DNA of 14,375 nucleotides from an uncultured Neomegalonema sp. (GCA_937958345.1 CALGNW010000188.1:1-14375); one strand, 5' to 3'. Shown: positions 7,184 through 14,249, counted from the stretch's first letter. Numbers and translations are program-made. The notes: generated by a model from the letters alone, not told the origin.

Positions 7184-8608
7184 ATGCGCCCGATTTTACT
7201 TGCCGCCGCCGTCGCCCTGACGGGCCTTGCGCCTTTAACCGCGCTGCCCGCCGCCGCGCAATCAAAGACCGTCACCTATGAACAGCGGCAGGGATTTGAA
7301 CGCTGGAAGGCCGGTTTTCGCGCCAAAGCCCTGTCCCAGGGCGTGCGCGCCGATGTGTTTGACCGCGCCTTTGCCGGACTGACGCCCAACCCGAAAATCC
7401 TCAACTTTGACCGCAATCAGGCCGAGTTCTCCCGCCCGATATGGAAGTATCTGGAAAGCGCGGTATCCGCCAGCCGCGTCAAGAATGGCCGCGAAAAACG
7501 CGCCAAGCACCGCGCGCTGCTGGCGCAGATCGAACAGCGGTTCGGCGTCGATTCCAATGTCGTGCTGGGCATTTGGGGGCTGGAAAGCGCCTATGGCCAT
7601 GCGTATGGCGATTATTCGATCATCCGTTCGCTGGCGACGCTGGCCTTTGACGGGCGGCGCAAAAAATTTGCCGAGGAACAGATTATCGGCGCGCTGAAGA
7701 TCGTGCAGAACGGCGACGTCGCGCCGTCGCAGATGATCGGGTCGTGGGCCGGTGCGATGGGCCATGTGCAGTTTATCCCGACAAGCTTTCAGGCCTATGC
7801 GGTTGATTTCACCGGCGACGGGCGGCGCGATTTCTGGTCGGATGATCCGAGCGATGCGCTGGGGTCGGCGGCGAATTATCTGGCCCGCCACGGCTGGCGC
7901 ACCGGCGAGCCGGCGTTTATTCCGGTGCGCGTGCCGCGTTCGGTGGATGCCTTTGAGCTGCGCGGATCGAACAAATTACCGGCGTCGGCATGGCGCGCGA
8001 AGGGCGTGACAACACTGGACGGGCGGCAGGTTCCCGATTTTGGTCCCGCCGCGATCATCATTCCCGCCGGAGCGGGCGGACCGGCGTTTATGACGTTCAA
8101 GAACTTTGCGGTGATCAAAAAGTACAACAACGCGGATTCCTATGCGCTGGGCGTCGCGCAACTGGGCGCGCGGATTGCCGGTGCGGGACCGCTGAACGTG
8201 CGATGGCCCGAGGATGACCGCCCGCTGGGCCGGACCGAGAAAAAGACGCTGCAAGCCGCGTTGACCCGAATGGGGTTTGATACCAACGGGATCGACGGGA
8301 TGCTGGGGCCGGACAGCCGCGCCGCCATGCGGAACTTTCAACGCTCGCGCGGGATGCCCGCAGACGGCTATGCCTCGGCCAAGCTGTTGAAGCGGGTCGA
8401 GGATGCCGCCGCCGGACGCGAAGCCATGGGCCGCGATTCCGTGCGCCTGATCCAAATGCGCCTGAACGAGCGCGGCTTTAATGCCGGAAAGCCGGACGGA
8501 TTGGCCGGACCGCAAACCCGCGCGGCCATCTCGGCGTTTCAGCGGTCTTCCGGATACCCTGCCGACGGCCAGCCGAGCGCGGGACTGTTGCAGGCGCTGG
8601 GCGGGTAG
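7184..8608 (+). CDS. Exported lytic murein transglycosylase (MltB/SLT_2 type) with two PG-binding domains
   Basis: A 474-residue protein with a Sec signal peptide (MRPILLAAAVALTGLAPL, likely cut after AAA at residue 25, before QSKTV). The lytic transglycosylase domain covers about residues 30-320. The catalytic glutamate is E134 in GIWGLESAYG, and the typical GSWAGAMGHVQFIPTSF and D-G-R-R-D-FW segments follow. Two peptidoglycan-binding (PG_binding_1) repeats end the protein, at about 346-405 (GIDGMLGPDSRAAMRNFQ) and 415-474 (KPDGLAGPQTRAAISAFQ). It should cleave murein glycan strands in the periplasm to 1,6-anhydro products. Many relatives carry one such repeat or none. There is no lipobox, so it is probably soluble, unlike E. 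coli MltB. AGGAGAG at 7173-7179 is a strong ribosome site. It follows the NlpC/P60 gene by 68 bp, so a cell-wall theme is shared. Confidence 0.95.
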   Translation: MRPILLAAAVALTGLAPLTALPAAAQSKTVTYEQRQGFERWKAGFRAKALSQGVRADVFDRAFAGLTPNPKILNFDRNQAEFSRPIWKYLESAVSASRVKNGREKRAKHRALLAQIEQRFGVDSNVVLGIWGLESAYGHAYGDYSIIRSLATLAFDGRRKKFAEEQIIGALKIVQNGDVAPSQMIGSWAGAMGHVQFIPTSFQAYAVDFTGDGRRDFWSDDPSDALGSAANYLARHGWRTGEPAFIPVRVPRSVDAFELRGSNKLPASAWRAKGVTTLDGRQVPDFGPAAIIIPAGAGGPAFMTFKNFAVIKKYNNADSYALGVAQLGARIAGAGPLNVRWPEDDRPLGRTEKKTLQAALTRMGFDTNGIDGMLGPDSRAAMRNFQRSRGMPADGYASAKLLKRVEDAAAGREAMGRDSVRLIQMRLNERGFNAGKPDGLAGPQTRAAISAFQRSSGYPADGQPSAGLLQALGG

Positions 8609-8629
8609 AAGGCTCTGATGCCTGATTTC

Positions 8630-8660
8630 TTGACATGTACGCCAATTAGGCGTACATGTC
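8630..8660 (+). promoter_or_regulatory. Toxin-antitoxin promoter with palindromic operator
   Basis: Perfect 12-bp arms GACATGTACGCC (8632-8643) and GGCGTACATGTC (8649-8660) flank AATTA. A consensus -35, TTGACA (8630-8635), overlaps the left arm. At 17-bp spacing TACATG (8653-8658) overlaps the right arm as a weak -10. A repressor on this palindrome would cover the whole promoter. Ribbon-helix-helix antitoxins commonly bind such sites to control their own operon. Arms this long are not expected by chance in a window of this size. Confidence 0.8.
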
Positions 8661-8664
8661 GGGG

Positions 8665-8952
8665 ATGGAAACAACAGAATTAAAATCAGAACGTATCGCG
8701 GCCCGCGTTACGCCCGAACAAAAGAGTGTAATCGCACAAGCGGCAGCGGTTCGCGGACGCAGCATGACCGACTTTATGGTGGAGAGCGCCCATCGGGCAG
8801 CCGAGTCCGTTTTGGAGGAGAACCGGATTGTCCGGCTTTCTTCCGATCATCAAAAGCGTTTTGCAGAATCGTTGTTGAACCCGCCAAAGGCGAACAAAGC
8901 GTTGGTTGATGCCGCGCGCGCCTATGACGAATCCGGGCTTTCGAGCCGGTAA
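8665..8952 (+). CDS. DUF1778 (TacA-like) ribbon-helix-helix antitoxin
   Basis: A 95-residue protein of the DUF1778 family. The N-terminal strand SERIAARV (residues 8-15) and the two helices in TPEQKSVIAQAAAVRGRSMTD form a ribbon-helix-helix DNA-binding and dimer unit. The C-terminal part (LLNPPKANKALVDAARAYDE) is the segment that in TacA proteins wraps and blocks the toxin. Its partner is the GNAT gene 86 bp downstream. I chose the ATG at 8665 because the predicted promoter would start transcription there, giving a leaderless message. The alternative ATG at 8656 lies inside the operator's right arm, and neither has a good ribosome site. It should repress its own promoter through the 8632-8660 palindrome. 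Codon use is less GC-biased than in the neighbours (for example GAATTAAAATCA), consistent with acquisition by transfer. Confidence 0.88.
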   Translation: METTELKSERIAARVTPEQKSVIAQAAAVRGRSMTDFMVESAHRAAESVLEENRIVRLSSDHQKRFAESLLNPPKANKALVDAARAYDESGLSSR

Positions 8953-9038
8953 CGCTGCCCCCGCAAAGCCGCGTTCAGCCGATGAGAGAATGGCAATTAT
9001 TCCGTTGGCAGGAGATCGCATCGTCATAAGGACTTTTT

Positions 9039-9548
9039 ATGAGTCGGGATAATCCAGCCTCTCTGACGATTCAGATTTTCGACAAAAGCCACCATGACCG
9101 GTCTGCCTTCAGTTCAGGCGACGAACCGCTGGATGTTTATCTGAAAACACGCGCGAGCCAGGATCAACGCAATAACCTCTCGTTTCCTTATGTTCTGACT
9201 GATCCGCAGGGGAAAATTTTAGGGTATTACACGCTGTCGGCAACGTCGGTATCGACAGACGCCCTACCCGCATCACTTGCCAGAAAAATCGGGTATGATC
9301 TGGCCCCTGCAGTCCTGTTGGGGCGCTTGGCCGTTGATCACGCACAGCAAGGCCAAGGCTATGGAAAGTATCTGTTGGTCGATGCGCTCAGACGCATTGC
9401 CCGCTCGGGTGATATTGCCGTGCTGGCGGTTCTGGTTGATCCGAAAAACGCGCAGGCACGGGCGTTCTACGAGCATTTCGGTTTTTCGGAGCTAGAGGCC
9501 GACGGCGGGCGCATGTTCGTCCCGTTCAAAACGATCAAGGATATTTAG
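9039..9548 (+). CDS. GNAT acetyltransferase toxin (TacT-like)
   Basis: A 169-residue GNAT domain protein of the type II toxin class that pairs with DUF1778 antitoxins. The opening SGDEPLDVYLKTRASQDQ matches the conserved start of this class. Acetyl-CoA binding is shown by LLGRLAVDHAQQGQGYG with Q104-G105-x-G107-x-G109. The tyrosine Y144 in ARAFYEHFGF sits where TacT toxins have their catalytic Tyr. Characterised members acetylate the amino group of aminoacyl-tRNA and stop translation. That activity is inferred here from family and context. AAGGA at 9028-9032 lies six bases before the ATG, and an in-frame stop (9027-9029) directly upstream fixes the start. An 86-bp gap from the antitoxin gene is larger than usual for such pairs, where genes often touch or overlap. 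Confidence 0.9.
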   Translation: MSRDNPASLTIQIFDKSHHDRSAFSSGDEPLDVYLKTRASQDQRNNLSFPYVLTDPQGKILGYYTLSATSVSTDALPASLARKIGYDLAPAVLLGRLAVDHAQQGQGYGKYLLVDALRRIARSGDIAVLAVLVDPKNAQARAFYEHFGFSELEADGGRMFVPFKTIKDI

Positions 9549-9571
9549 CAGCGCGCGGTGGTTTGAACGGC

Positions 9572-9601
9572 TTGACATTTTGAAAATGTTCTTATTATGT
9601 T
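9572..9601 (+). promoter_or_regulatory. Predicted promoter of the unknown gene at 9630
   Basis: TTGACA (9572-9577) is a perfect -35. TATGTT (9596-9601) at 18-bp spacing, or TATTAT (9593-9598) at 15 bp, could be the -10. The start of transcription would be near 9608, leaving a leader of about 22 bases that contains the ribosome site. A near-palindrome ACATTTT-G-AAAATGT (9575-9589) runs from inside the -35 box into the spacer. Confidence 0.55.
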
Positions 9602-9602
9602 C
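9588..9602 (+). promoter_or_regulatory. Putative LexA (SOS) box, GTTC-N7-GTTC
   Basis: GTTC (9588-9591), seven bases TTATTAT, then GTTC (9599-9602) matches the direct-repeat consensus GTTCN7GTTC described for LexA in alphaproteobacteria. It overlaps the predicted -10, where a bound repressor would block transcription. Only eight bases are specified, so a chance match somewhere in the window is possible; its position makes it more credible. Confidence 0.55.
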
Positions 9603-9629
9603 ATACCTTCATTCACACGAAGGGACGGC

Positions 9630-10367
9630 ATGATCGGGACGGAGGAACACAGGGCGGAGCTTTACCGGCTGGCGCTGTTGCGCCTGCTGGCGGGGCTGCA
9701 TGTGCTGGCCGGAAATCTGTCGGATGACGATGCCCGTATCCTGTTGCCGCGCGGCGTCCGCAAGGCAATTCTGATGGTTTTGCGGCCCGCTGAATCGGCG
9801 GCACGCCGGTTGATTTACCTGCAGGCCCGAAAGCTGGACCTGCCCGACTATGTTGCCCCGCCCAAACGGGAAAAAACCGCGCGCACGGAATCCGCCTCCG
9901 GCAAGAAACGCGGCAAACGAAAGCCCCGCTTCCGCCTGATCGACCCGCGCATATTTCTGGAAGAACTGTTCCCGAACCGGCGCAAGCAGACGGCGAAACC
10001 GGCCCCGAAACCGTCGACCGAACGCCAGATACAGGTGCGGATCGCCGGATTTGACGGCGCACCGGATTTTATCATCTGGTCGGAACCCAAGGCCGTGGCG
10101 TCAGACGACGATATGCTGGATGCAACGCGTCTGTTGCGGCGGATGGCGGCGCTGCAAAATGCGTTGGAGGACCTGCCCGCGCAGGCGCATCGCATGGCCC
10201 GCGAGATTGCCAAACGCAAGGCCGCGAAACCGGGGCCGGGGGCGGTTCCGCCGCTGCGCTATGGCGCGCCGCCGGGGTTTCGCAGGCACGGCACGCACGA
10301 AGTGGATGCCGTTTTGCGCAACTGCCATTGGATGGCAACCCGGCCCGCCGCGCCTGATTCTTCGTGA
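9630..10367 (+). CDS. Conserved hypothetical basic protein, possibly SOS-controlled
   Basis: I do not recognise a named domain. The protein (245 residues from the chosen ATG) has three visible parts. The first is an N-terminal helical block (ELYRLALLRLLAGLHVLAGN followed by a segment rich in Arg and Leu). The second is a very basic linker at about residues 75-105 (KREKTARTES, KKRGKRKPRFR) with a following IDPRIFLEELFPNRRK. The third is a helical segment (DATRLLRRMAALQNAL) ending in a Pro/Arg-rich tail with GAPPGFRRHGTHEVDAVLRNCH. I have an impression of similar tails in uncharacterised alphaproteobacterial proteins, from memory only. There is no signal peptide or membrane segment, so it is cytoplasmic and may bind nucleic acid through the basic parts (inference). 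GAAGGGA at 9619-9625 supports ATG 9630. An ATG at 9597 lies within the promoter. It follows the toxin gene but has its own promoter with a LexA-like box. Confidence 0.75.
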   Translation: MIGTEEHRAELYRLALLRLLAGLHVLAGNLSDDDARILLPRGVRKAILMVLRPAESAARRLIYLQARKLDLPDYVAPPKREKTARTESASGKKRGKRKPRFRLIDPRIFLEELFPNRRKQTAKPAPKPSTERQIQVRIAGFDGAPDFIIWSEPKAVASDDDMLDATRLLRRMAALQNALEDLPAQAHRMAREIAKRKAAKPGPGAVPPLRYGAPPGFRRHGTHEVDAVLRNCHWMATRPAAPDSS

Positions 10368-10483
10368 AAAAGCCGGAATAATCCGATGCCTTGCCTCCGC
10401 CCGGAAACGGGATCGGGGGCGCAGCGCGTTCAACTTTCTACACTGTAAGAAATTTTGCACCCCCGATTAAGGCAGGTGGTGTA

Positions 10484-10507
10484 GGTTCCGGGACGACAAC
10501 CGGAACC
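10484..10507 (+). repeat. GC-rich hairpin just before the YjgN-family start codon
   Basis: GGTTCCGG and CCGGAACC form a perfect 8-bp stem around GACGACAA and end six bases before the ATG at 10514. The only purine-rich candidate ribosome site (GGAACCGAG) lies partly in the right arm, so folding could limit translation. A repressor site is the alternative. One or two 8-bp inverted repeats are expected by chance in a window this long, so position is the main argument. Confidence 0.45.
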
Positions 10508-10513
10508 GAGCCC

Positions 10514-11917
10514 ATGACCGATGCCTTTCTGAACGAACCGCGCGCCAGCGACGATATTGTCCCGGCGGATACCTATAAACCCCGCCGCAGCCACAAGCGC
10601 CCGCCGCTCGACACCGGATTTGCGCGGGTTTTGTTTGCCGAAGACCGCCAGCGCCAAGTCGCAGACAGCCTGCAGGGCGTGATCCTGAAAGGCGGGATCC
10701 TGTCGCTGCTGACGCTGACGATTTACCGGTTCTGGATGAAGACCGCCCAGCGCCGGCTGATCTGGCGCGAAACGCGGCTGGACGGGGACGGGTTTGAATA
10801 CACCGGCACGCCGCTGGAATTGCTGATCGGGTCGATGATCGCGATTGTGATTCTGGCGGTCTGGTTCGGCTTCGCCAATCTGGGCCTGAGCTATCTGCAA
10901 CTGGCCGCGTGGCAGAATTTCGATCTGAGCATCTTTCTGTTTCCGGTCATTCTTTCGCCGCTGGTCGCCTTCGCCGTCTATCGCGCGCGGCGCTATAAAC
11001 TGTTGCGGACAAAATGGCGCGGCATCCGCTTTGCGATGGACGGGTCCGCCGTGCGCTATGCCGGGCATTGGGTGTTGTGGACCGTCGTGCAGATCCTCTC
11101 GCTCGGCCTGCTGACGCCCCATAAAAAGATGGCGCTGGAACGGGTGATGACCAATCACATGCTGTACGGCGACGCGCGGTTTCAGTTCGATCCGCCCGAG
11201 GGCGCATTGCGCCATCTGACCGCGCACTGGATGCTGCCATGGCTGACGGCGATGGTGCTGTTCGCACTGATGCTGTTCGGATTTTATCAGGCTGACGGAT
11301 TTTCCGGCGGGTTCTTCGCATCGTTGGAGCAGCAGGCCGAAGCCACGGGCGAGGACGCGCTGGCGCTGAAGCTGCAGGCGATATTCGGGATGGCGGTGGT
11401 TCCGCTGGTGCTCGTTTATCCGTTTTACCTGCGCTATAAATCCCGCGAGATCGCCATGGTGCTGTCATCGCGGCGGTTGCTGAACGCGCGATGCGAGTCG
11501 CGCCTGACATGGGGCGCGACGTTCAAGCCGCTGACCGCCTATTGCGGGTACTGGCTGTTGCTGGTCGTGCCGGTGTCCATCGCGCTGGGCCTGGTGATGT
11601 TCATGGCATTCTCGGGCGCAATGATGATTGACGGCAAAGACATGAGCGTGTTTGGCGGCGATGTGCAGCCGCAATTATTCGACAGCCTGCCCGCAAAAAT
11701 CGCGGTCTATGCCGGTTTGTATTTTTTCTATGGCGGCATGGTGCTGTTCAGCCTGTGGCTGGCAGGTCTGATCTATTTTCGCCGCCTGCATACTTTTATC
11801 TGTCGCGGCACGGTGGTGCATAATCTCGTCTCGCTCAATCAGGTCCGCCAGCGCGTGCGCGATGACCAGATCGAGAGCGAAGGGTTTGCCGACGCGCTGG
11901 ACATCGGAGGCTTTTGA
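10514..11917 (+). CDS. YjgN (DUF898) family membrane protein
   Basis: A 467-residue integral membrane protein. After a polar N-terminus of about 45 residues comes the family hallmark region GVILKGGILSLLTLTIYRFWMKT, then RRLIWRETRLDGDGFEYTGT, typical of DUF898/YjgN. Further hydrophobic segments lie at about residues 110-135, 145-160, 190-205, 240-262, 290-306, 340-372 and 390-415. A second YRFW-like element (GLLTPHKKMALERVMTNHMLYGD) is also characteristic. The molecular function of the family is not established. The in-frame frame extends back to 10391, but the intervening sequence reads through the hairpin and lacks conserved residues, so ATG 10514 is chosen. The M48 metalloprotease gene starts two bases after the stop, and this gene pair recurs in proteobacteria, suggesting a shared membrane-linked role (inference). 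Confidence 0.87.
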   Translation: MTDAFLNEPRASDDIVPADTYKPRRSHKRPPLDTGFARVLFAEDRQRQVADSLQGVILKGGILSLLTLTIYRFWMKTAQRRLIWRETRLDGDGFEYTGTPLELLIGSMIAIVILAVWFGFANLGLSYLQLAAWQNFDLSIFLFPVILSPLVAFAVYRARRYKLLRTKWRGIRFAMDGSAVRYAGHWVLWTVVQILSLGLLTPHKKMALERVMTNHMLYGDARFQFDPPEGALRHLTAHWMLPWLTAMVLFALMLFGFYQADGFSGGFFASLEQQAEATGEDALALKLQAIFGMAVVPLVLVYPFYLRYKSREIAMVLSSRRLLNARCESRLTWGATFKPLTAYCGYWLLLVVPVSIALGLVMFMAFSGAMMIDGKDMSVFGGDVQPQLFDSLPAKIAVYAGLYFFYGGMVLFSLWLAGLIYFRRLHTFICRGTVVHNLVSLNQVRQRVRDDQIESEGFADALDIGGF

Positions 11918-11919
11918 CC

Positions 11920-13041
11920 ATGCGCTGGGCGGGAACCTATTTCGACGGCGAGACCGCACGCGCGCACCGTGTCGAGGTCGAGATCGGCACCGGCGCGCTG
12001 GGGATCTATGGCCGTGCCGGGCAAATGGCTGTTTGGGACTATGAAACGCTGCGCCGTGTGCCCGGCACATCGCGCGAGCCCGGCATGATCGAAGTCACCG
12101 AGGCGTTCGGCACCGATGCGCGCCTGCGCCTTGAGGAGCGCGGTGCGGTCCGGGCCTTGCGCGCCGCCCATCCCAAGGTCGACAAACGCCGCCCCGCAAA
12201 CCGCAGCGCCGTCGCGCGGGCGCTGGGCTGGACCGGCGCGGCCATCGGCGCGATGGCCTTTATCGTCCTGGTCGCCATCCCCGCCCTCGCCCCTCAGATC
12301 GCCGCGATGATCCCGCAGGAACGCGAGGTCGCGCTGGGCGGACAAGTCGAAGACCTGATCGAAAGCGTCGGCCTGATCGGCCCGACCTGTACCGGCGCGG
12401 CGGGCCGCGCGGCGCTGGATAAGATGACGGCGAAACTGACCGACGGCCTTGACCTGCGCATTCCGGTGCGCGCCGATGTCGTGCAGGCCGATCTTATCAA
12501 CGCCGTCGCTCTGCCCGGTGGCCGCGTTCTGATATTCGAACCGCTGCTGAAACAAGCCAATTCGGCGGACGAGATCGCCGGTGTGCTGGGCCATGAAATC
12601 GGCCATGTGCAAATCGGCCACCCGATGGAGGGCGCCGTGCGGTCCTCTGCCTCGGCGGGGGTGATCGGCTTGTTCTTCGGTGACTTTATGGGCGCGGGCG
12701 TGATGGCCGGATTCGCCGAGCAGTTTATGAATGCCAGCCATACCCGCGAGGCCGAGCGCGAGGCCGACACCTTTGCCATCGCCCGCATGACCGCCGCCAA
12801 TGCCGGCACGGACGACATGGCCGATTTCTTCGTCCGCATGCGCGATCAGCACGGCGAGGGCGGATTGTTCGGCGGGTACATGGCGTCTCACCCCAGCTTT
12901 TCCGAACGCGAGGCAACCCTGCGCCGCGGGTCGGTCGGCGACGGGGCCGAACCGGTTCTGACCGATGCCGAATGGCAGGCGCTCAAGCGGATTTGCGATT
13001 CCGCCGCAGACGAAGCAGACGCCGACGGGGCCGCAGACTGA
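11920..13041 (+). CDS. M48 family membrane-associated zinc metalloprotease
   Basis: A 373-residue protein. An N-terminal beta-rich domain of about 95 residues (MRWAGTYFDGETARAHRVEV) precedes a membrane segment at about residues 104-127 (GAAIGAMAFIVLVAIPAL). The peptidase domain then carries the zinc motif HEIGH (225-229) and the third ligand E279 in EREAD (ExxxD). DLRIPVRADVVQADLINAVALPGG is the usual strand pair before the active site. M48 proteases such as HtpX, BepA and LoiP degrade membrane or envelope proteins; which one this resembles in function is unclear. GGAGG at 11906-11910 is nine bases from the ATG at 11920. A TTG at 11914 is too close to that site. It is two bases after the YjgN-family gene and almost certainly in its operon. 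The C-terminal tail is rich in Asp and Ala. Confidence 0.93.
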   Translation: MRWAGTYFDGETARAHRVEVEIGTGALGIYGRAGQMAVWDYETLRRVPGTSREPGMIEVTEAFGTDARLRLEERGAVRALRAAHPKVDKRRPANRSAVARALGWTGAAIGAMAFIVLVAIPALAPQIAAMIPQEREVALGGQVEDLIESVGLIGPTCTGAAGRAALDKMTAKLTDGLDLRIPVRADVVQADLINAVALPGGRVLIFEPLLKQANSADEIAGVLGHEIGHVQIGHPMEGAVRSSASAGVIGLFFGDFMGAGVMAGFAEQFMNASHTREAEREADTFAIARMTAANAGTDDMADFFVRMRDQHGEGGLFGGYMASHPSFSEREATLRRGSVGDGAEPVLTDAEWQALKRICDSAADEADADGAAD

Positions 13042-13079
13042 GGCTACCCCTGCCCGCAGCGGTCGTGTAGAAACGGCCC

Positions 13080-13712
13080 ATGAAAAGTATCGAGAAAGCC
13101 GCCGCCGCGCGCAAAACCCTCAAGCTGCTTGGCGATCCCGCACGTCCGCTTGCCCCCGAGGGCCTCAGCCGCAGTGACGTCGAAGAATTGGTCACGGCTG
13201 CGGGCTGGGCACCGTTCCACCGCCCCGCCTATCGCGCCCGCGAACAAGGCGAGCGAACCGTCGAGCCGTGGCGGTTCACCATGCTGGACGCCCCCGCATG
13301 CCGCGCGCTGCTGCCGCGCCTTTCGGAAATTCCGAAACCGCCGGGCAAGATATCAAACATGCTGGCCGTCGCCGATGCCCTGCTGCTGGTGACATGGCTG
13401 CCCGAACCGTCAGCCGACGGCGGCTGGGAGGCAAATGCGTTCAACATGGAGCATATCGCGGCAGGCTCGGCAGCGATCCAGACCTTGCTGCTGGCCGCGA
13501 CGGCGCGGGGGATCGGCAACTACTGGTCAAGCGGCGGGGCGCTGGGCACAGCCGAGGCGTTCGAGATGCTGGGCATCGACAAAAGCGACGTCCTGCTGGG
13601 CGCGATCTTTCTGTTTCCCGACCCCCCAGACTCCGCAGAGGCCGTTCCGGGCAAGATGCGGGAAAAACGGAGCGCGCCGGCGGCATGGTCCCGCTGGGCC
13701 GAGCTTGGCTGA
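13080..13712 (+). CDS. Nitroreductase family protein
   Basis: A 210-residue FMN-dependent nitroreductase-like protein. The flavin-binding segments are recognisable: LSRSDVEELVTAAGWAPF at about residues 29-46, VEPWRF (61-66, equivalent to the NxQPWRF motif), and the helix GSAAIQTLLLAATARGIGN at about 128-146, followed by YWSSGG. The normal N-terminal RRS-R motif is replaced by ARKTLK, so flavin phosphate contacts may differ. The oxidised substrate is unknown. The ribosome site is weak (GAAACGG region) and the gene is 38 bp after the M48 gene, so it may belong to the same transcript. The next gene begins six bases after its stop. A perfect 8-bp palindrome, TTTCGGAA-A-TTCCGAAA, lies in the coding sequence at 13321-13337. 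Confidence 0.87.
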   Translation: MKSIEKAAAARKTLKLLGDPARPLAPEGLSRSDVEELVTAAGWAPFHRPAYRAREQGERTVEPWRFTMLDAPACRALLPRLSEIPKPPGKISNMLAVADALLLVTWLPEPSADGGWEANAFNMEHIAAGSAAIQTLLLAATARGIGNYWSSGGALGTAEAFEMLGIDKSDVLLGAIFLFPDPPDSAEAVPGKMREKRSAPAAWSRWAELG

Positions 13713-13718
13713 TACCGC

Positions 13719-14249
13719 GTGATTGTCCTTTCGACAGAAACGCCCGGCGACCACTGGGAAATCGAAGCTCTGCTGGATACGGCATTCGCGCCGGGCCGCA
13801 CGGGCCTTTCTTCCTATCGCCTGCGCGACGGCGTTGATCCCGTGCCAGAATTATGCCTGACAGCGCGCGACGACGATGCCATCGCCGCCCTCGCCGGGAC
13901 CATCCGGTTCTGGCCTGTCTCTATCGGAGAGGCGGCGGCTCCGGCATTGCTGCTCGGCCCCGTCGCAGCCCACCCGACGCGGCAGGGCGAAGGCATCGGT
14001 GCCATGCTGATCCTGGAGGGGCTGGAACGCGCGGCGGACGCAGGATGGGAACGCTGCATCCTGATCGGGGACGAGCCGTACTACGCGCGCTTCGGGTTTC
14101 GCCGGTCGCTGGCAGAGGCCATCGCCTTTCCCCCGCCAACCAACCCGAACCGGATTTTGGCCAAGGAACTGATAAAAGGAACAATGAAGGGAGTCACTGG
14201 CACAGTGCGGAAATGGCGGGCCGGGAAAACACGGCACGCAAAGACTTGA
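13719..14249 (+). CDS. GNAT family N-acetyltransferase (YhbS-like)
   Basis: A 176-residue GNAT protein. Acetyl-CoA binding motif A is LLGPVAAHPTRQGEGIGAML, with Q89-G90-x-G92-x-G94. The C-terminal half has LIGDEPYYARFGFRRS with Y121-Y122, the pattern of the YhbS group (COG3153). The opening TETPGDHWEIEALLDTAF is also typical of that group. The acetylated substrate is unknown, and nothing marks it as a toxin: there is no partner antitoxin gene. The start is GTG at 13719, six bases after the nitroreductase stop, with a poor ribosome site, so translation may depend on coupling. The tail from about residue 150 is basic (KGTMKGVTGTVRKWRAGKTRHAK). The tRNA gene begins 50 bp after the stop. Confidence 0.9.
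   Translation: MIVLSTETPGDHWEIEALLDTAFAPGRTGLSSYRLRDGVDPVPELCLTARDDDAIAALAGTIRFWPVSIGEAAAPALLLGPVAAHPTRQGEGIGAMLILEGLERAADAGWERCILIGDEPYYARFGFRRSLAEAIAFPPPTNPNRILAKELIKGTMKGVTGTVRKWRAGKTRHAKT

Noticed and set aside
7262..7891. 209-codon minus-strand open frame within the transglycosylase gene
   Set aside because: It lies antisense to a well-supported gene and arises from GC-rich codon bias, like the other long antisense frames in the window.
10400..10411. CCCG-GAAA-CGGG hairpin after the unknown gene as a terminator
   Set aside because: The stem is only 4 bp and no T-run follows.
10391..10513. N-terminal extension of the YjgN-family protein from TTG 10391
   Set aside because: The extension reads through intergenic sequence and a hairpin, has no ribosome site and no family similarity.
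13321..13337. Palindrome TTTCGGAA-A-TTCCGAAA in the nitroreductase gene
   Set aside because: It encodes ordinary protein sequence in mid-gene, and 8-bp palindromes are expected about once or twice in this length.
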